From: Planococcus beigongshangi
GTDB taxonomy: Bacteria; Bacillota; Bacilli; Bacillales_A; Planococcaceae
Length of the DNA stretch: 64,000 bases
Assembly (NCBI RefSeq): GCF_016820495.1
Contig: NZ_JADHDU010000001.1
Coordinates: 799,507-863,506, forward strand
Reading direction: 5' to 3'
Part shown: positions 25,758-38,852 of the stretch, piece after piece
Position numbering within the stretch: the first letter of the stretch is position 1
Layout: every line of letters starts with the position of its first letter
The notes under the pieces: model-generated
Seen by the model: only the letters and a program-made list of their open reading frames with translations
What the model was told of the DNA's origin: nothing
Databases searched by the model: none
Program-made: the position numbers and the translations under genes

Positions 25758-26819
25758 TTGAGTGATCGTAAAGCAGCGTTGGATGTAGCGTTAAAACAAA
25801 TAGAAAAGCAGTTTGGTAAAGGGTCTGTGATGAAATTAGGGGAGAAAAGCGACCGGAATATCTCATCGGTTTCAAGTGGTTCACTGGCAGTCGACTCTGC
25901 ACTTGGAATAGGCGGTTATCCGCGCGGACGTGTTATTGAAATCTATGGTCCAGAGAGTTCAGGTAAAACGACTATGTCTCTCCATGCGATTGCAGAAGTT
26001 CAGGCTACAGGCGGAACGGCAGCATTTATCGATGCAGAGCATGCACTGGATCCGGTTTATGCACAGAACCTCGGTGTCAATATCGATGAGTTATTATTAT
26101 CACAGCCGGATACAGGCGAGCAGGCTCTGGAAATCTGTGAAGCATTGGTGCGAAGCGGAGCAGTTGATATCGTCGTAGTCGACTCGGTTGCTGCACTTGT
26201 TCCAAAAGCGGAAATTGAAGGGGAAATGGGCGACTCACATATGGGCTTGCAGGCCCGTCTGATGTCTCAGGCTCTCCGGAAATTATCCGGTATCATCAAC
26301 AAATCGAATACAATTGTTATCTTCATCAACCAGATCCGTGAAAAAATCGGTGTCATGTTCGGTAACCCGGAAACGACAACTGGTGGACGCGCATTGAAAT
26401 TCTATTCTTCCATCCGTATGGAAGTCCGTCGTGCTGAAGCGTTGAAATCGGGCACTGACATTATTGGTAACAGAACGAAGATTAAAATTGTCAAAAACAA
26501 AGTTGCACCGCCATTCCGCACAGCGGAAGTTGATATCATGTACGGTAAAGGGATTTCACGAGAAGGTGAAATCGTGGATATCGGATCAGAACTGGAAATC
26601 ATCCAGAAGAGCGGTTCATGGTATTCGTACAAGGAAGAACGTATTGGCCAGGGACGTGAAAACGTGAAGCAATACCTGCGCGACCACACTGATATCAGCA
26701 ATGAGATTGCAGGGAAAATCCGCGAACAATACGGTATGGCTGCTGCATCTTATACAATTGCGGCTAAAAAAGAAGAACCGGAAGAGTTCAATCTTCTGAT
26801 TGATGAGGACGACGAATAA
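25758..26819 (+). CDS. recA: Recombinase RecA
   Basis: ATP-dependent strand-exchange protein and co-protease for LexA. The 353 residues carry Walker A GPESSGKT (64-71), the [21 protein letters not shown] segment including the L1 region, and the L2 region [24 protein letters not shown] 25758 follows AGAGGAGGAT by five bases, and TTG-initiated MSDRKAALD is the usual Bacillales N terminus. Regulated by the LexA box and promoter just upstream. Confidence 0.98.
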   Translation: MSDRKAALDVALKQIEKQFGKGSVMKLGEKSDRNISSVSSGSLAVDSALGIGGYPRGRVIEIYGPESSGKTTMSLHAIAEVQATGGTAAFIDAEHALDPVYAQNLGVNIDELLLSQPDTGEQALEICEALVRSGAVDIVVVDSVAALVPKAEIEGEMGDSHMGLQARLMSQALRKLSGIINKSNTIVIFINQIREKIGVMFGNPETTTGGRALKFYSSIRMEVRRAEALKSGTDIIGNRTKIKIVKNKVAPPFRTAEVDIMYGKGISREGEIVDIGSELEIIQKSGSWYSYKEERIGQGRENVKQYLRDHTDISNEIAGKIREQYGMAAASYTIAAKKEEPEEFNLLIDEDDE

Positions 26820-26830
26820 GTCCGGATAAT

Positions 26831-26875
26831 GAGCTGTTGGATCCAAAGCGATGCTTTGTTTCCAGCAGCTTTTTA
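26831..26875 (+). terminator. recA terminator
   Basis: AGCTGTTGGA (26832-26841) pairs with TCCAGCAGCT (26861-26870) with one G-T pair; an inner AAAGC/GCTTT extends the fold; TTTTA follows. Confidence 0.8.
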
Positions 26876-26935
26876 CTTTATTTTTATAGTCTTCCGGAAA
26901 CAGAGGGCTGTTGAAGTTCCCGGGTGCCCACCGGG

Positions 26936-26964
26936 TTGACACTTTAAAGGTCCATCTATACAAT
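26936..26964 (+). promoter_or_regulatory. Strong promoter for rny
   Basis: TTGACA (26936-26941), 17-base spacer, TACAAT (26959-26964). A second -10-like TATAAT follows at 26973. A GC-rich imperfect inverted repeat (CCCGGGTG/CCACCGGG) touches the -35 from upstream. Confidence 0.8.
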
Positions 26965-27060
26965 TAAAACTGTATAATTCACTAATTTTACATCGTTTAA
27001 AGAAACAGAGAATCTATTATTTTTGAACCGTTAAAACGAATAGCAAGAGGAGGTGTCCGA

Positions 27061-28617
27061 ATGGATAACGTGATCATCTTCGCTTTGCTTGGTCTACTCG
27101 TCGGTGTGTTTGTTGGTTATTTTGTAATGAAAAAATCAAATGAGTCCAAAATGGCAGGTGCGAGAAACTCTGCAGAGCAGATTATTGAAGATGCAAAGAG
27201 AGAAGCAGATGCACTGAAGAAAGAAGCCCTTTTGGAAGCAAAAGACGAAAATCACAAATTGCGTACTGAAACAGAATCTGAAATTCGGGAACGCCGATCA
27301 GAACTTCAAAAACAAGAGAATCGGTTGTTGCAGAGAGAAGAAAATTTGGATCGCAAGGATGATGCATTAAACAAAAGGGAAGCTGGGCTGGAACGGAAAG
27401 ATGAAGCCCTTGCTGAAAAACAACAGCATATTGAACAGATGGAAAGCAAAGCTGAAGAATTGGTTCGCCAGCAGCAATCTGAAATGGAGCGGATTTCATC
27501 TCTGACTCGGGAAGAAGCGAAGTCGATCATCCTCGAACAGGTTGAAAACGAACTTTCTACCGATATTGCAGTGATGGTTAAAGAAAGTGAATCCCGCGCC
27601 AAAGAAGAATCTGATAAAAAGGCGAAGAATATTCTATCGTTGGCCATGCAGCGTTTTGCTGCTGACCATGTGGCAGAGACGACTGTTTCAGTGGTCAACT
27701 TGCCGAATGACGAAATGAAGGGACGGATCATCGGCCGTGAAGGCCGCAATATCCGTACGCTTGAAACATTGACGGGCATCGATTTGATCATCGATGATAC
27801 TCCGGAGGCAGTCATTCTGTCAGGTTTCGACCCGATCAGACGTGAAACTGCCAGACTGGCACTCGAAAAACTGGTATCCGACGGCCGCATACATCCGGCT
27901 CGGATCGAGGAAATGGTTGAAAAGTCCAGACGCGAAGTTGATGAGCAAATCCGTGAAATTGGTGAACAGACCACATTTGACGTTGGGGTACATAATCTGC
28001 ATCCCGATTTGATCAAGATTCTTGGCCGTCTGCGCTACCGTACAAGTTACGGGCAGAATGTCCTCAAGCATTCCGTGGAAGTTGCATTCCTTTCCGGCTT
28101 GATGGCAGCTGAACTTGGCGAAGATGTCACCTTGGCAAGGCGCGCGGGACTTCTTCATGATATCGGAAAAGCGATAGACCATGAAGTGGAAGGCAGCCAT
28201 GTTGAAATCGGGGTTGAACTTGGAACCAAATACAAAGAACATCCAGTCGTGATTAATAGCATCGCTTCCCACCACGGCGACACTGAAGCGACTTCAATCA
28301 TTTCAGTCATCGTTGCAGCGGCAGATGCCCTGTCAGCGGCGCGGCCGGGAGCTAGAAGTGAAACACTGGAAAATTATATCCGCCGTCTGGAAAAACTTGA
28401 AGAGATTTCAGAATCCTATGAAGGCGTCGAGAAATCGTTCGCTATTCAAGCAGGACGTGAAATCCGTATCATGGTCAGACCGGAACAGATCGATGATATG
28501 ACTGCGCACCGTCTGGCCCGTGATATCCGTAAACGGATTGAAGAAGAGCTGGATTATCCAGGACATATCAAAGTGACTGTAATCAGGGAAACAAGAGCAG
28601 TTGAATACGCAAAATAA
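27061..28617 (+). CDS. rny: Ribonuclease Y
   Basis: Membrane-anchored endoribonuclease that initiates decay and processing of many mRNAs in Firmicutes. The 518 residues have an N-terminal membrane helix (5-23), a long charged coiled coil (about 30-200), a KH domain ([15 protein letters not shown] near 222), and an HD domain whose metal motif is [10 protein letters not shown] near 365. Length is close to the B. subtilis protein (520). ATG follows AAGAGGAGGTG. ricA, a specificity partner of RNase Y in B. subtilis, lies 1.2 kb downstream. Confidence 0.97.
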   Translation: MDNVIIFALLGLLVGVFVGYFVMKKSNESKMAGARNSAEQIIEDAKREADALKKEALLEAKDENHKLRTETESEIRERRSELQKQENRLLQREENLDRKDDALNKREAGLERKDEALAEKQQHIEQMESKAEELVRQQQSEMERISSLTREEAKSIILEQVENELSTDIAVMVKESESRAKEESDKKAKNILSLAMQRFAADHVAETTVSVVNLPNDEMKGRIIGREGRNIRTLETLTGIDLIIDDTPEAVILSGFDPIRRETARLALEKLVSDGRIHPARIEEMVEKSRREVDEQIREIGEQTTFDVGVHNLHPDLIKILGRLRYRTSYGQNVLKHSVEVAFLSGLMAAELGEDVTLARRAGLLHDIGKAIDHEVEGSHVEIGVELGTKYKEHPVVINSIASHHGDTEATSIISVIVAAADALSAARPGARSETLENYIRRLEKLEEISESYEGVEKSFAIQAGREIRIMVRPEQIDDMTAHRLARDIRKRIEEELDYPGHIKVTVIRETRAVEYAK

Positions 28618-28623
28618 TAGGAT

Positions 28624-28662
28624 AAAGGCTTCGATGAATGTCTATTCAAAGAAGCCTTTTTC
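28624..28662 (+). terminator. rny terminator
   Basis: AAAGGCTTC (28624-28632) and GAAGCCTTT (28651-28659) around an 18-base loop, followed by TTC. It ends about 10 bases before the ymdB ribosome binding site. Confidence 0.75.
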
Positions 28663-28682
28663 TTATGGGAAAAGGTGATGGC

Positions 28683-29480
28683 ATGAAAGTATTGTTTATT
28701 GGAGATATAGTCGGATCGATCGGACGGGATGCACTGGAATCCTACCTTCCCCGACTGAAGAAAAAATATCAGCCGGATGCGGTCATCGCAAATGGCGAAA
28801 ACGCGGCAGCAGGCAGAGGAATCACGAAAGCGATCTACCAGGACCTGCTGTTCATGGGCGTCGATATGGTGACGATGGGCAACCATACATGGGACCAGAA
28901 GGAAATTTTCGATTTTATCGACGAAGTGGATTATCTGATCCGTCCGGCCAACTTTTCGCCGGAAGCACCGGGCCGCGGCATGGCGACATTGACGAAAAAC
29001 GGTAAGACACTGTCGGTGATCAACTTACACGGCCGCGTGTTCCTGCCGCCGCATGACGACCCGTTCCAAAAAGCCGATGAATTGCTGGGAGAAGCCAAAG
29101 CGGTGTCCCCGCTCGTATTTGTGGATTTCCACGCAGAAGCAACCAGTGAGAAAATTGCAATGGGCTGGCATCTGGATGGCCGTGCCTCTGTGGTGGTCGG
29201 CACCCATACCCACGTCCAGACCGCGGATTCCCGCATTCTGCCGGGCGGCACAGCCTATATCTCGGATGTTGGCATGACAGGCCCTTACGATGAAGTGCTT
29301 GGCATGAGCAAGGATTCGGTGTTATACCGTTTCAAAACGAATATGCCGACCCGTTTTGAAGTGCCGAAGCGCGGGCGTTCAGTTGTCAGCGGATTCTTCG
29401 CGGAGCTTGATGACGAAACGGGCAAAGCCATTTCGTGTGAACGGATTTACATCAACGATGATTATCCGTTCCGCGGATGA
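28683..29480 (+). CDS. ymdB: YmdB-family metallophosphoesterase
   Basis: Dinuclear metal phosphodiesterase; in B. subtilis YmdB acts on 2',3'- and 3',5'-cyclic nucleotides and influences biofilm and motility choice. The 265 residues match the family along their length: GDIVGSIGRDAL, NGENAAAGRGI, MGNHTWDQKEI, and VVGTHTHVQTAD, which supply the metal-binding Asp, Glu, Asn and His residues. ATG 28683 with AAAGGTGAT upstream was chosen; in-frame sequence before it forms the rny terminator. spoVS, which follows ymdB in B. subtilis, is absent. Confidence 0.94.
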   Translation: MKVLFIGDIVGSIGRDALESYLPRLKKKYQPDAVIANGENAAAGRGITKAIYQDLLFMGVDMVTMGNHTWDQKEIFDFIDEVDYLIRPANFSPEAPGRGMATLTKNGKTLSVINLHGRVFLPPHDDPFQKADELLGEAKAVSPLVFVDFHAEATSEKIAMGWHLDGRASVVVGTHTHVQTADSRILPGGTAYISDVGMTGPYDEVLGMSKDSVLYRFKTNMPTRFEVPKRGRSVVSGFFAELDDETGKAISCERIYINDDYPFRG

Positions 29481-29850
29481 GCAGGCTGTTCGTGACGATT
29501 CTCCGACAATTGAAGTATTCAGCTTGAAGAGGTGCCTGCCGATTCAGTATAATGAAGGCAGAATAGAAAAGTTCCCTATTCAGTTTCTGTGCTGAGGCGG
29601 AATTCTTGTCGGCGATCTGCATTTACCTGTACAATCAAAAGCGATGGCAAGTCGAATGGGCGATTCAGCAGATTCGAATGGAACAATCATTTAAACAATA
29701 TAGGCTGGATTAAAAAATCCGGAATCCAGCGCTTCAGAGCGGTTTTATGGAATGCCGGATCGATAGTCTAACCTCACTGAAATTAAAATACGGTCAATAA
29801 ACGGTGAACTGAGAGATGTCGCCGCTGGCCAAGAAATGGGTGTCCTATAG
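29481..29850 (+). other. Gene-free 370-base gap between ymdB and ricA
   Basis: No coding sequence with recognisable features is present; a 60-codon frame at 29589 lacks a ribosome binding site and any known similarity. Two promoter-like pairs are seen: TTGAAG-18-TATAAT (29524-29553) and TTGTCG-18-TACAAT (29606-29635). Downstream, CTGGATT/AATCCAG (29705-29729) and CGCT/AGCG then GTTTTA could end a short RNA. In B. subtilis this interval holds spoVS, tdh, kbl and miaB. Confidence 0.45.
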
Positions 29851-30276
29851 ATGACGTATTCAAAAGATGAAATCGTAGCAAAAGCACGCGAAGTGGCTGA
29901 CATGATCTCAGCTACAGAAGAAGTGGACTTTTTCAAACGTGCGGAAGCGCAAATCAACGAAAACCAGCAAGTACGTGAAAAGATTGCCAGCCTGAAAAGC
30001 CTGCAGAAACAGGCAGTCAACTTCCAGGCTTACGGCAAGGAACGTGCACTTGCCTTGATCGAAGGAAAGATCCAGAAAATCGAAGAAGAAATCGACGCGG
30101 TTCCGATTGTACAGGAATTCAAACAATCCCAATCGGATGTCAATTCATTGCTTCAATTGGTTTCTTCTGCAATTGCCAATCAGGTGACGAACAATATCAT
30201 CACGGAAACAGGCGGCGATCTTTTACGCGGCGAAACTGGTTCACAGGTGAAAAACTCTACGCCGGGCAAATGCTGA
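29851..30276 (+). CDS. ricA: RicA (YmcA), RNase Y-associated protein
   Basis: Subunit of the RicA-RicF-RicT complex, which binds iron-sulfur clusters and directs RNase Y cleavage in B. subtilis, affecting biofilm and competence. The 141-residue helical product matches YmcA: SKDEIVAKAREVADMI, then the conserved tail TETGGDLLRGETGSQVKNSTPGKC. The C-terminal cysteine fits the cluster-binding cysteine of the family. In B. subtilis cotE separates ymcA from mutS; here cotE is missing and a terminator and promoter lie in its place. Confidence 0.92.
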   Translation: MTYSKDEIVAKAREVADMISATEEVDFFKRAEAQINENQQVREKIASLKSLQKQAVNFQAYGKERALALIEGKIQKIEEEIDAVPIVQEFKQSQSDVNSLLQLVSSAIANQVTNNIITETGGDLLRGETGSQVKNSTPGKC

Positions 30277-30310
30277 TTCCCAATTGAATTTAATCCATAC
30301 AGTTTTAAAG

Positions 30311-30340
30311 CCGAAAGAGCGACACTCTTTCGGTTTTTTC
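30311..30340 (+). terminator. ricA terminator
   Basis: CCGAAAGAG (30311-30319), loop CGACA, CTCTTTCGG (30325-30333), then TTTTTTC. Confidence 0.92.
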
Positions 30341-30366
30341 TTTTCCATCTGTATATTTGGTATAAT
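30338..30366 (+). promoter_or_regulatory. Extended -10 promoter for the mutS operon
   Basis: Perfect TATAAT (30361-30366) preceded by TGG, an extended -10; the -35 (TTCTTT at 17 bases) is poor and overlaps the ricA T tract. It is the only clear promoter found before the seven-gene run mutS to hfq. Confidence 0.6.
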
Positions 30367-30403
30367 GTAGAAACGAAGAATCGATTGCGAAAGAGGTTTT
30401 AAC

Positions 30404-32929
30404 ATGGCGATTACACCAATGATGCAACAATATTTTCAAGTGAAAGCGGATTACCAGGATGCGTTCCTGTTTTTCCGGCTCGGCGATTTTTACGAAATGT
30501 TCTATGAGGATGCGCTGAAGGCGTCGCAATTGCTCGAAATCACATTGACTTCAAGAGGCGGCAATGGAGATGACCGCATTCCGATGTGCGGGGTTCCGCA
30601 TCATGCGGCAAAAAATTATATCGACCAGCTGATTGCGAAAGGGCATAAAGTGGCAATCTGTGAACAGGTGGAAGATCCGAAATTGACGAAAGGTGTCGTG
30701 AAGCGGGAAGTGGTCCGTCTGATCACACCGGGCACACATACCGAAGGCAAGAGCGTGGATTCGAAATCCAACCACTTTATAGCAGCTGCTGAAGAATTGA
30801 CCGGCGGCTTTTCATTGTCTTACATAGATATTTCGACGGGTGAATCCACTGCAACTTACATAATGGGCCAGGGAAAAGCGCTGCTGCAGGAATTGCAGTC
30901 GCTGGGAATTCGTGAACTGGTCGTTTCCGACTCCCTGTTTTTATTGCTGAATGAAGATGCGCAGGATCTGCTGCTGTCGATCGAGCCCATGGAGTTTGCC
31001 TATGAACTGGACAAGGCCCTTGTGAAGGATTGCCCGGCAGATCTGACAGGTTCAAGTCACCGGCTGATGACTTATATCGCCCGCACGCAGAAGCAGTCGC
31101 TGGAGCATATCCAGCCGTTTGTCTACAGTGAAGAAGGGCAATTGCTCAGCATCGATTTCCATTCCAAGCGCAATCTGGAACTGCTACAGTCAATACGCGG
31201 CGGAGAAACGAAAGGGACTCTGCTCTGGCTTTTGGATGAAACGGTTACGGCGATGGGCAGCCGGAAGCTGAAGCAATGGCTGCATCAGCCGCTGGCCAAC
31301 AGGAGGCGTATCGAACGCCGCCAAGGGATGGTCGAGTCTTTGATCGAGCATTATTTTACCCGGGTCGAATTGCAGAATGCCTTGAAGGAAGTTTATGACC
31401 TGGAACGGCTGAGCGGACGCATCGCCTTCGGCAGTGCAAGCGGACGCGATCTCGCCCAGCTGCGGAGCTCGCTGGAAAAAGTTCCGGGCATCATCGATGA
31501 ACTGGCTGCGTCAAATAATCAGCAGCTGGCGGATTTTGCAGGGACTTTGGATCGCTGCGGCGAAGTTTGCGAGCTGCTGGGTGCCATCAGCGATAATCCC
31601 CCGCTGTCAGCGAAAGAAGGCGGCGTCATCCGGGAAGGCTATGACCAGCAGCTTGATGAATACCGGGATGCCTCACGCAACGGGAAAGACTGGATCGCGC
31701 AACTGGAACAGGAAGAACGTCAAAAAACAGGCATCAAGTCATTGAAAATCGGTTATAACCGTATTTTCGGCTATTATATTGAAATCTCGAAAGCGAATAT
31801 GCATCTTGCGGACCTGGAACGTTATGAGCGCAAACAGACGCTGGCAAATGCAGAACGCTATATCACACCTGAGTTAAAAGAAAAGGAATCGCTGATCCTG
31901 ACGGCTGAAGAAGAAAGCCTGAATCTGGAATACCGGCTGTTTACAGCGATCCGAGATGAAGTCAAACAATACATTTCACGCATCCAGCAGCTTGCCTCCA
32001 CATTGAGCGAACTGGATGTGTTCATCAGTTTCGCTGATACAGCGGAAAAATATCGCTTCATCAAACCGGCATTTACGGATGGCCGGGAAATCTCCATTAT
32101 CGGAGGGCGTCATCCGGTCGTTGAAAAAATGCTCAACAAGCAGCATTACGTGCCGAATGATTGTGTCATGAGTGAAGACAGCAATATGCTGCTCATCACG
32201 GGACCGAATATGTCCGGTAAGAGTACGTATATGAGGCAGGTGGCATTGACTGTCGTACTGGCACAAATCGGGAGCTACGTCCCTGCTGAAAAGGCGACGC
32301 TGCCGATAGTCGATCAGATTTTCACGCGGATCGGCGCAGCGGATGATCTGGTATCCGGCCAAAGCACGTTCATGGTCGAAATGCTCGAATCCCAATATGC
32401 CATCACGCATGCGACAGAAAGAAGCCTGCTGCTGTTCGATGAAATCGGGCGGGGCACGTCTACTTACGACGGCATGGCGCTGGCCCAGTCGATGATTGAA
32501 TATATCCATGAGAAGATTGGCGCTAATACGTTATTTTCAACCCATTATCATGAACTGACGGCGCTCGATCAATCGCTTGATCGACTCAGCAATGTCCATG
32601 TGGCGGCGATGGAGCAATCCGGAAAAGTCGTGTTCCTCCATAAGGTGAAACACGGACCGGCGGATAAGAGCTACGGAATCCATGTGGCGGAGCTGGCGAA
32701 TCTGCCGCAGCAGATCCTGTCGCGAGCCCGTGAATTGCTGAAGACGTTTGAACAGGAAAAAGCGCAGCAGACGCAGCATATCGAACAATTATCCTTTTTC
32801 GATGAACGGGATACCGATACGGAAGAAGTGATCCAGGCGATTGTGGACGCCGGAATAGCAACGATGACACCGCTCGAAGCATTGCAGATGCTGAACGATC
32901 TGCAGATGAAGCTGAACCGGAAGGAGTGA
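30404..32929 (+). CDS. mutS: DNA mismatch recognition protein MutS
   Basis: Binds mismatches and starts repair with MutL. The 841-residue protein shows the mismatch-reading F29-x-E31 motif (GDFYEMFYEDA), the connector, lever and clamp regions, Walker A TGPNMSGKST near 600, the ABC-type STFMVEMLE and Walker B LLLFDEIGRGTSTYDG, and THYHELT. ATG follows AAGAGG. It ends four bases before mutL, with the mutL ribosome binding site inside its end. This is the first gene of a long + strand unit. Confidence 0.97.
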   Translation: MAITPMMQQYFQVKADYQDAFLFFRLGDFYEMFYEDALKASQLLEITLTSRGGNGDDRIPMCGVPHHAAKNYIDQLIAKGHKVAICEQVEDPKLTKGVVKREVVRLITPGTHTEGKSVDSKSNHFIAAAEELTGGFSLSYIDISTGESTATYIMGQGKALLQELQSLGIRELVVSDSLFLLLNEDAQDLLLSIEPMEFAYELDKALVKDCPADLTGSSHRLMTYIARTQKQSLEHIQPFVYSEEGQLLSIDFHSKRNLELLQSIRGGETKGTLLWLLDETVTAMGSRKLKQWLHQPLANRRRIERRQGMVESLIEHYFTRVELQNALKEVYDLERLSGRIAFGSASGRDLAQLRSSLEKVPGIIDELAASNNQQLADFAGTLDRCGEVCELLGAISDNPPLSAKEGGVIREGYDQQLDEYRDASRNGKDWIAQLEQEERQKTGIKSLKIGYNRIFGYYIEISKANMHLADLERYERKQTLANAERYITPELKEKESLILTAEEESLNLEYRLFTAIRDEVKQYISRIQQLASTLSELDVFISFADTAEKYRFIKPAFTDGREISIIGGRHPVVEKMLNKQHYVPNDCVMSEDSNMLLITGPNMSGKSTYMRQVALTVVLAQIGSYVPAEKATLPIVDQIFTRIGAADDLVSGQSTFMVEMLESQYAITHATERSLLLFDEIGRGTSTYDGMALAQSMIEYIHEKIGANTLFSTHYHELTALDQSLDRLSNVHVAAMEQSGKVVFLHKVKHGPADKSYGIHVAELANLPQQILSRARELLKTFEQEKAQQTQHIEQLSFFDERDTDTEEVIQAIVDAGIATMTPLEALQMLNDLQMKLNRKE

Positions 32930-32933
32930 TTCT

Positions 32934-36265
<3,332 letters not shown>

Positions 36266-36270
36266 GGGAC

Positions 36271-37935
36271 ATGCTTTCAGCCAAGCTTCGAGATAAAAAG
36301 ATGGAAGACCTGGACAAATTTCAATTCGACCTGCTTGTCATCGGCGGAGGCATTACAGGAGCGGGCATTGCCCTGGATGCCGTTTCGCGAGGTCTGTCGG
36401 TGGCATTGATTGAAAAAAATGATTTTGCTTCAGGCACTTCCAGCAGGTCCACGAAATTGATCCACGGGGGACTTCGTTATTTAAAGCAGTACGAGATCAA
36501 GATGGTCCGGGATGTCGGACGTGAACGGGAAGTCGTTTACGAAAATGCCGTTCATGTGACAGAGCCCCAGTGGATGCTGCTGCCTTTTCATAAAGGGGGC
36601 ACATTCGGTCCGTTCACGACTTCAGTCGGTTTGAAAGTCTACGATTCGCTCGCTGGTGTCAAAAAAGGGGAGCGCCGAAAAATGCTGTCTGCAGAGGAAA
36701 CTTTGAAAAAAGAGCCGCTCTTGAAAGCAGAAGGTCTCCAGGGCGGCGGTTATTATGTGGAATACCGCACCGACGATGCCCGTCTGACAATGGAAATTCT
36801 GAAAAAAGCTTCCGAACTCGGGGCATTATGCCTCAACTACGTGACAGCCGAAGATTTCCTTTACAGTAATGGAAAGGTTTCGGGCGTTGAAGCGAAATGC
36901 TCCATTACCGGTAAAAAAATCGGAATCGGCGCACGGAAAGTGGTCAATGCGGCTGGACCGTGGGTGGATGAAATCCGCGATATCGATTCCAAATCCGCCG
37001 ATAAACAGATACGCCTGACTAAAGGGGTGCATATTGTTGTTGACCGGAAGACTTTCCCTCTCATTCAGCCGGTATATTTCGATGCACCGGACGGTCGGAT
37101 GATTTTCGCTGTTCGGCGGGACGATAAAGTATATATCGGGACGACAGATACTTTTTATGAGGGGGATCCGGCAGAGGCTGCAGCTTCCGAAGAGGATGTT
37201 GCCTATCTTTTAGCGGCAGTCGAATCCATGTTTCCGTCAATGAAGCTTACGCCTTCGGATGTTGAGTCCACTTGGGCGGGTGTACGTCCGCTCGTCTATG
37301 AGGAAGGGAAAGGACCGTCAGAAATCTCAAGGAAAGATGAAGTGTGGGAATCTGAAAACGGTTTGATCTCAATTGCCGGCGGAAAATTGACCGGGTACCG
37401 AAAAATGGCTGAAGCGATTGTTGATCGTGTCACCAAGACTCTGGAAAAAGACGGAAGCAAAAAATACGGGAAATCTGTTACAAAAAAATTGCCGTTATCC
37501 GGCGGTGATTTTGGCGGCTCCAAAAATTTCTCCCGCTTTGTCCAGTCGATGGCTCTCCAATCGGAGCAATTCGGATTGAGTCCGGATAAGGGCCGCATGT
37601 TCTCCCAGTTTTTCGGCACCAATGCCGGAAAAGTTTTTGAACAGTACTGGAAACGCTCGGCTGAACCGCATAAAGATGGGTTGCCGGATGAACTGGCTGC
37701 AGTCGTTGCCTACGCAATTGAAGATGAAATGGCCATGACGCCGAGTGACTTCTTTATCCGGCGCACAGGCGACCTTTATTTCCATCTGCAGGATGTTATT
37801 CGCTATCAGGACCAGGTCCTCGAATTTATGGCGAAACACTTGAATTATACTGAAGAGCAGAAACAGCAATACCGTGCAGAGCTTCTTGCCGAGATTGATA
37901 AAGCCACCCGGTTCGGGCGAGGGGTGCCGCGATGA
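36271..37935 (+). CDS. glpD: Aerobic glycerol-3-phosphate dehydrogenase
   Basis: FAD-dependent membrane-associated enzyme that oxidises glycerol 3-phosphate to dihydroxyacetone phosphate and feeds electrons to menaquinone. The 554 residues show the FAD site DLLVIGGGITGAGIALDA (20-37), SGTSSRSTKLIHGGLRYL, and the late GGKLTGYRKMAE. Start ATG 36271 with AGAGGAGTGAGG is consistent with family N termini; the frame upstream belongs to the end of glpK. The stop overlaps the next gene (ATGA). Confidence 0.96.
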   Translation: MLSAKLRDKKMEDLDKFQFDLLVIGGGITGAGIALDAVSRGLSVALIEKNDFASGTSSRSTKLIHGGLRYLKQYEIKMVRDVGREREVVYENAVHVTEPQWMLLPFHKGGTFGPFTTSVGLKVYDSLAGVKKGERRKMLSAEETLKKEPLLKAEGLQGGGYYVEYRTDDARLTMEILKKASELGALCLNYVTAEDFLYSNGKVSGVEAKCSITGKKIGIGARKVVNAAGPWVDEIRDIDSKSADKQIRLTKGVHIVVDRKTFPLIQPVYFDAPDGRMIFAVRRDDKVYIGTTDTFYEGDPAEAAASEEDVAYLLAAVESMFPSMKLTPSDVESTWAGVRPLVYEEGKGPSEISRKDEVWESENGLISIAGGKLTGYRKMAEAIVDRVTKTLEKDGSKKYGKSVTKKLPLSGGDFGGSKNFSRFVQSMALQSEQFGLSPDKGRMFSQFFGTNAGKVFEQYWKRSAEPHKDGLPDELAAVVAYAIEDEMAMTPSDFFIRRTGDLYFHLQDVIRYQDQVLEFMAKHLNYTEEQKQQYRAELLAEIDKATRFGRGVPR

Positions 37936-38852
37936 AAATTACAAAAAGTTTTCTTACGGTGAGTGACGGCCATGAAATCTTCCATGAAGTGTATGACCGG
38001 GAAAATGCGACAGCGCATATCCATATCATTCACGGGATGGCTGAACATATCGGACGCTACGAAGAGTTTATCGAGTACCTGACAGCGTGCGGATTTTCCG
38101 TATCAGGACACGACCAGCGGGGACATGGCCGGACAGCGGAACGAAATGGCGTGGAAGGATTTTTCGCTGAACAGCAAGGCTTTGAACGCGTCGTTCAGGA
38201 TGCGGAGGAAGTGATTTCCGCAGTTCAGGAGCAGGTGGGCGATCTGCCGCTCATCCTGTTTGGCCACAGTATGGGGTCGTTTGTTGCGCGCCGCTTCATC
38301 CAATTGCACAGTGACCGGGTATCCCGTGCCGTATTTTCAGGGACAGGCGGAAATCCGGGAGTTGCCGGCAAACTTGGAATATTACTGGCAAAGGCGAACG
38401 GCAGATTAAACGGTAAGGATGAAAAAAGCAAAGCGATCGGTGCGATTGTTTTCGGACCGTTCATCCGGAGTTTCAAAGAGGAGGATTCCACTTTCGCCTG
38501 GCTCAGCAGTGATGCAAGTGCAGTTGCGAAGTATGATGCAGATCCGATGAGCGGATTCATCTCTACGAATCAGTTTTATGCAGATTTGTTTGAAGGGATG
38601 CTGCTGATCAATAAAAAATCGGAACTCGCTAAAATCCGAAAAGATTTGCCGATCCTCCTGATCAGCGGATCTCAGGATCCCGTCGGCCATAACGGCAAAG
38701 ATCTGTTTGCTTCCGCTGCTGATTATCTGAAAGCGGGAGTCGAAAATGTTCAGGTTTATCTAGGGGAAGATGGACGCCATGAATTGCTGCACGAAGTGAA
38801 GAAAGAGCAATATTTCCCCTTCCTGGCAGATTGGATGGCTGCACATGATTGA
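37932..38852 (+). CDS. Alpha/beta hydrolase, lysophospholipase/monoacylglycerol lipase-like
   Basis: Serine hydrolase of the Hydrolase_4 type, 306 residues. [16 protein letters not shown] is the oxyanion-hole motif, GHSMGS at about 111-116 holds the nucleophile serine, and the acid and base are likely SGSQDPVG (about 249) and DGRHELLHE (about 278). These features resemble monoacylglycerol lipases and lysophospholipases. Translational overlap with glpD and miaA places it in the operon; a lipase releasing glycerol next to glpKD would make sense, but that is inference. Confidence 0.85.
   Translation: MKITKSFLTVSDGHEIFHEVYDRENATAHIHIIHGMAEHIGRYEEFIEYLTACGFSVSGHDQRGHGRTAERNGVEGFFAEQQGFERVVQDAEEVISAVQEQVGDLPLILFGHSMGSFVARRFIQLHSDRVSRAVFSGTGGNPGVAGKLGILLAKANGRLNGKDEKSKAIGAIVFGPFIRSFKEEDSTFAWLSSDASAVAKYDADPMSGFISTNQFYADLFEGMLLINKKSELAKIRKDLPILLISGSQDPVGHNGKDLFASAADYLKAGVENVQVYLGEDGRHELLHEVKKEQYFPFLADWMAAHD

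Noticed and set aside
29589..29771. 60-codon frame between ymdB and ricA
   Set aside because: No ribosome binding site, no recognisable family, and unusual Arg/Ser/Asn-rich composition.
36266..36270. GlpP-dependent antiterminator leader before glpD
   Set aside because: Only five bases separate glpK and glpD, with no inverted repeat.
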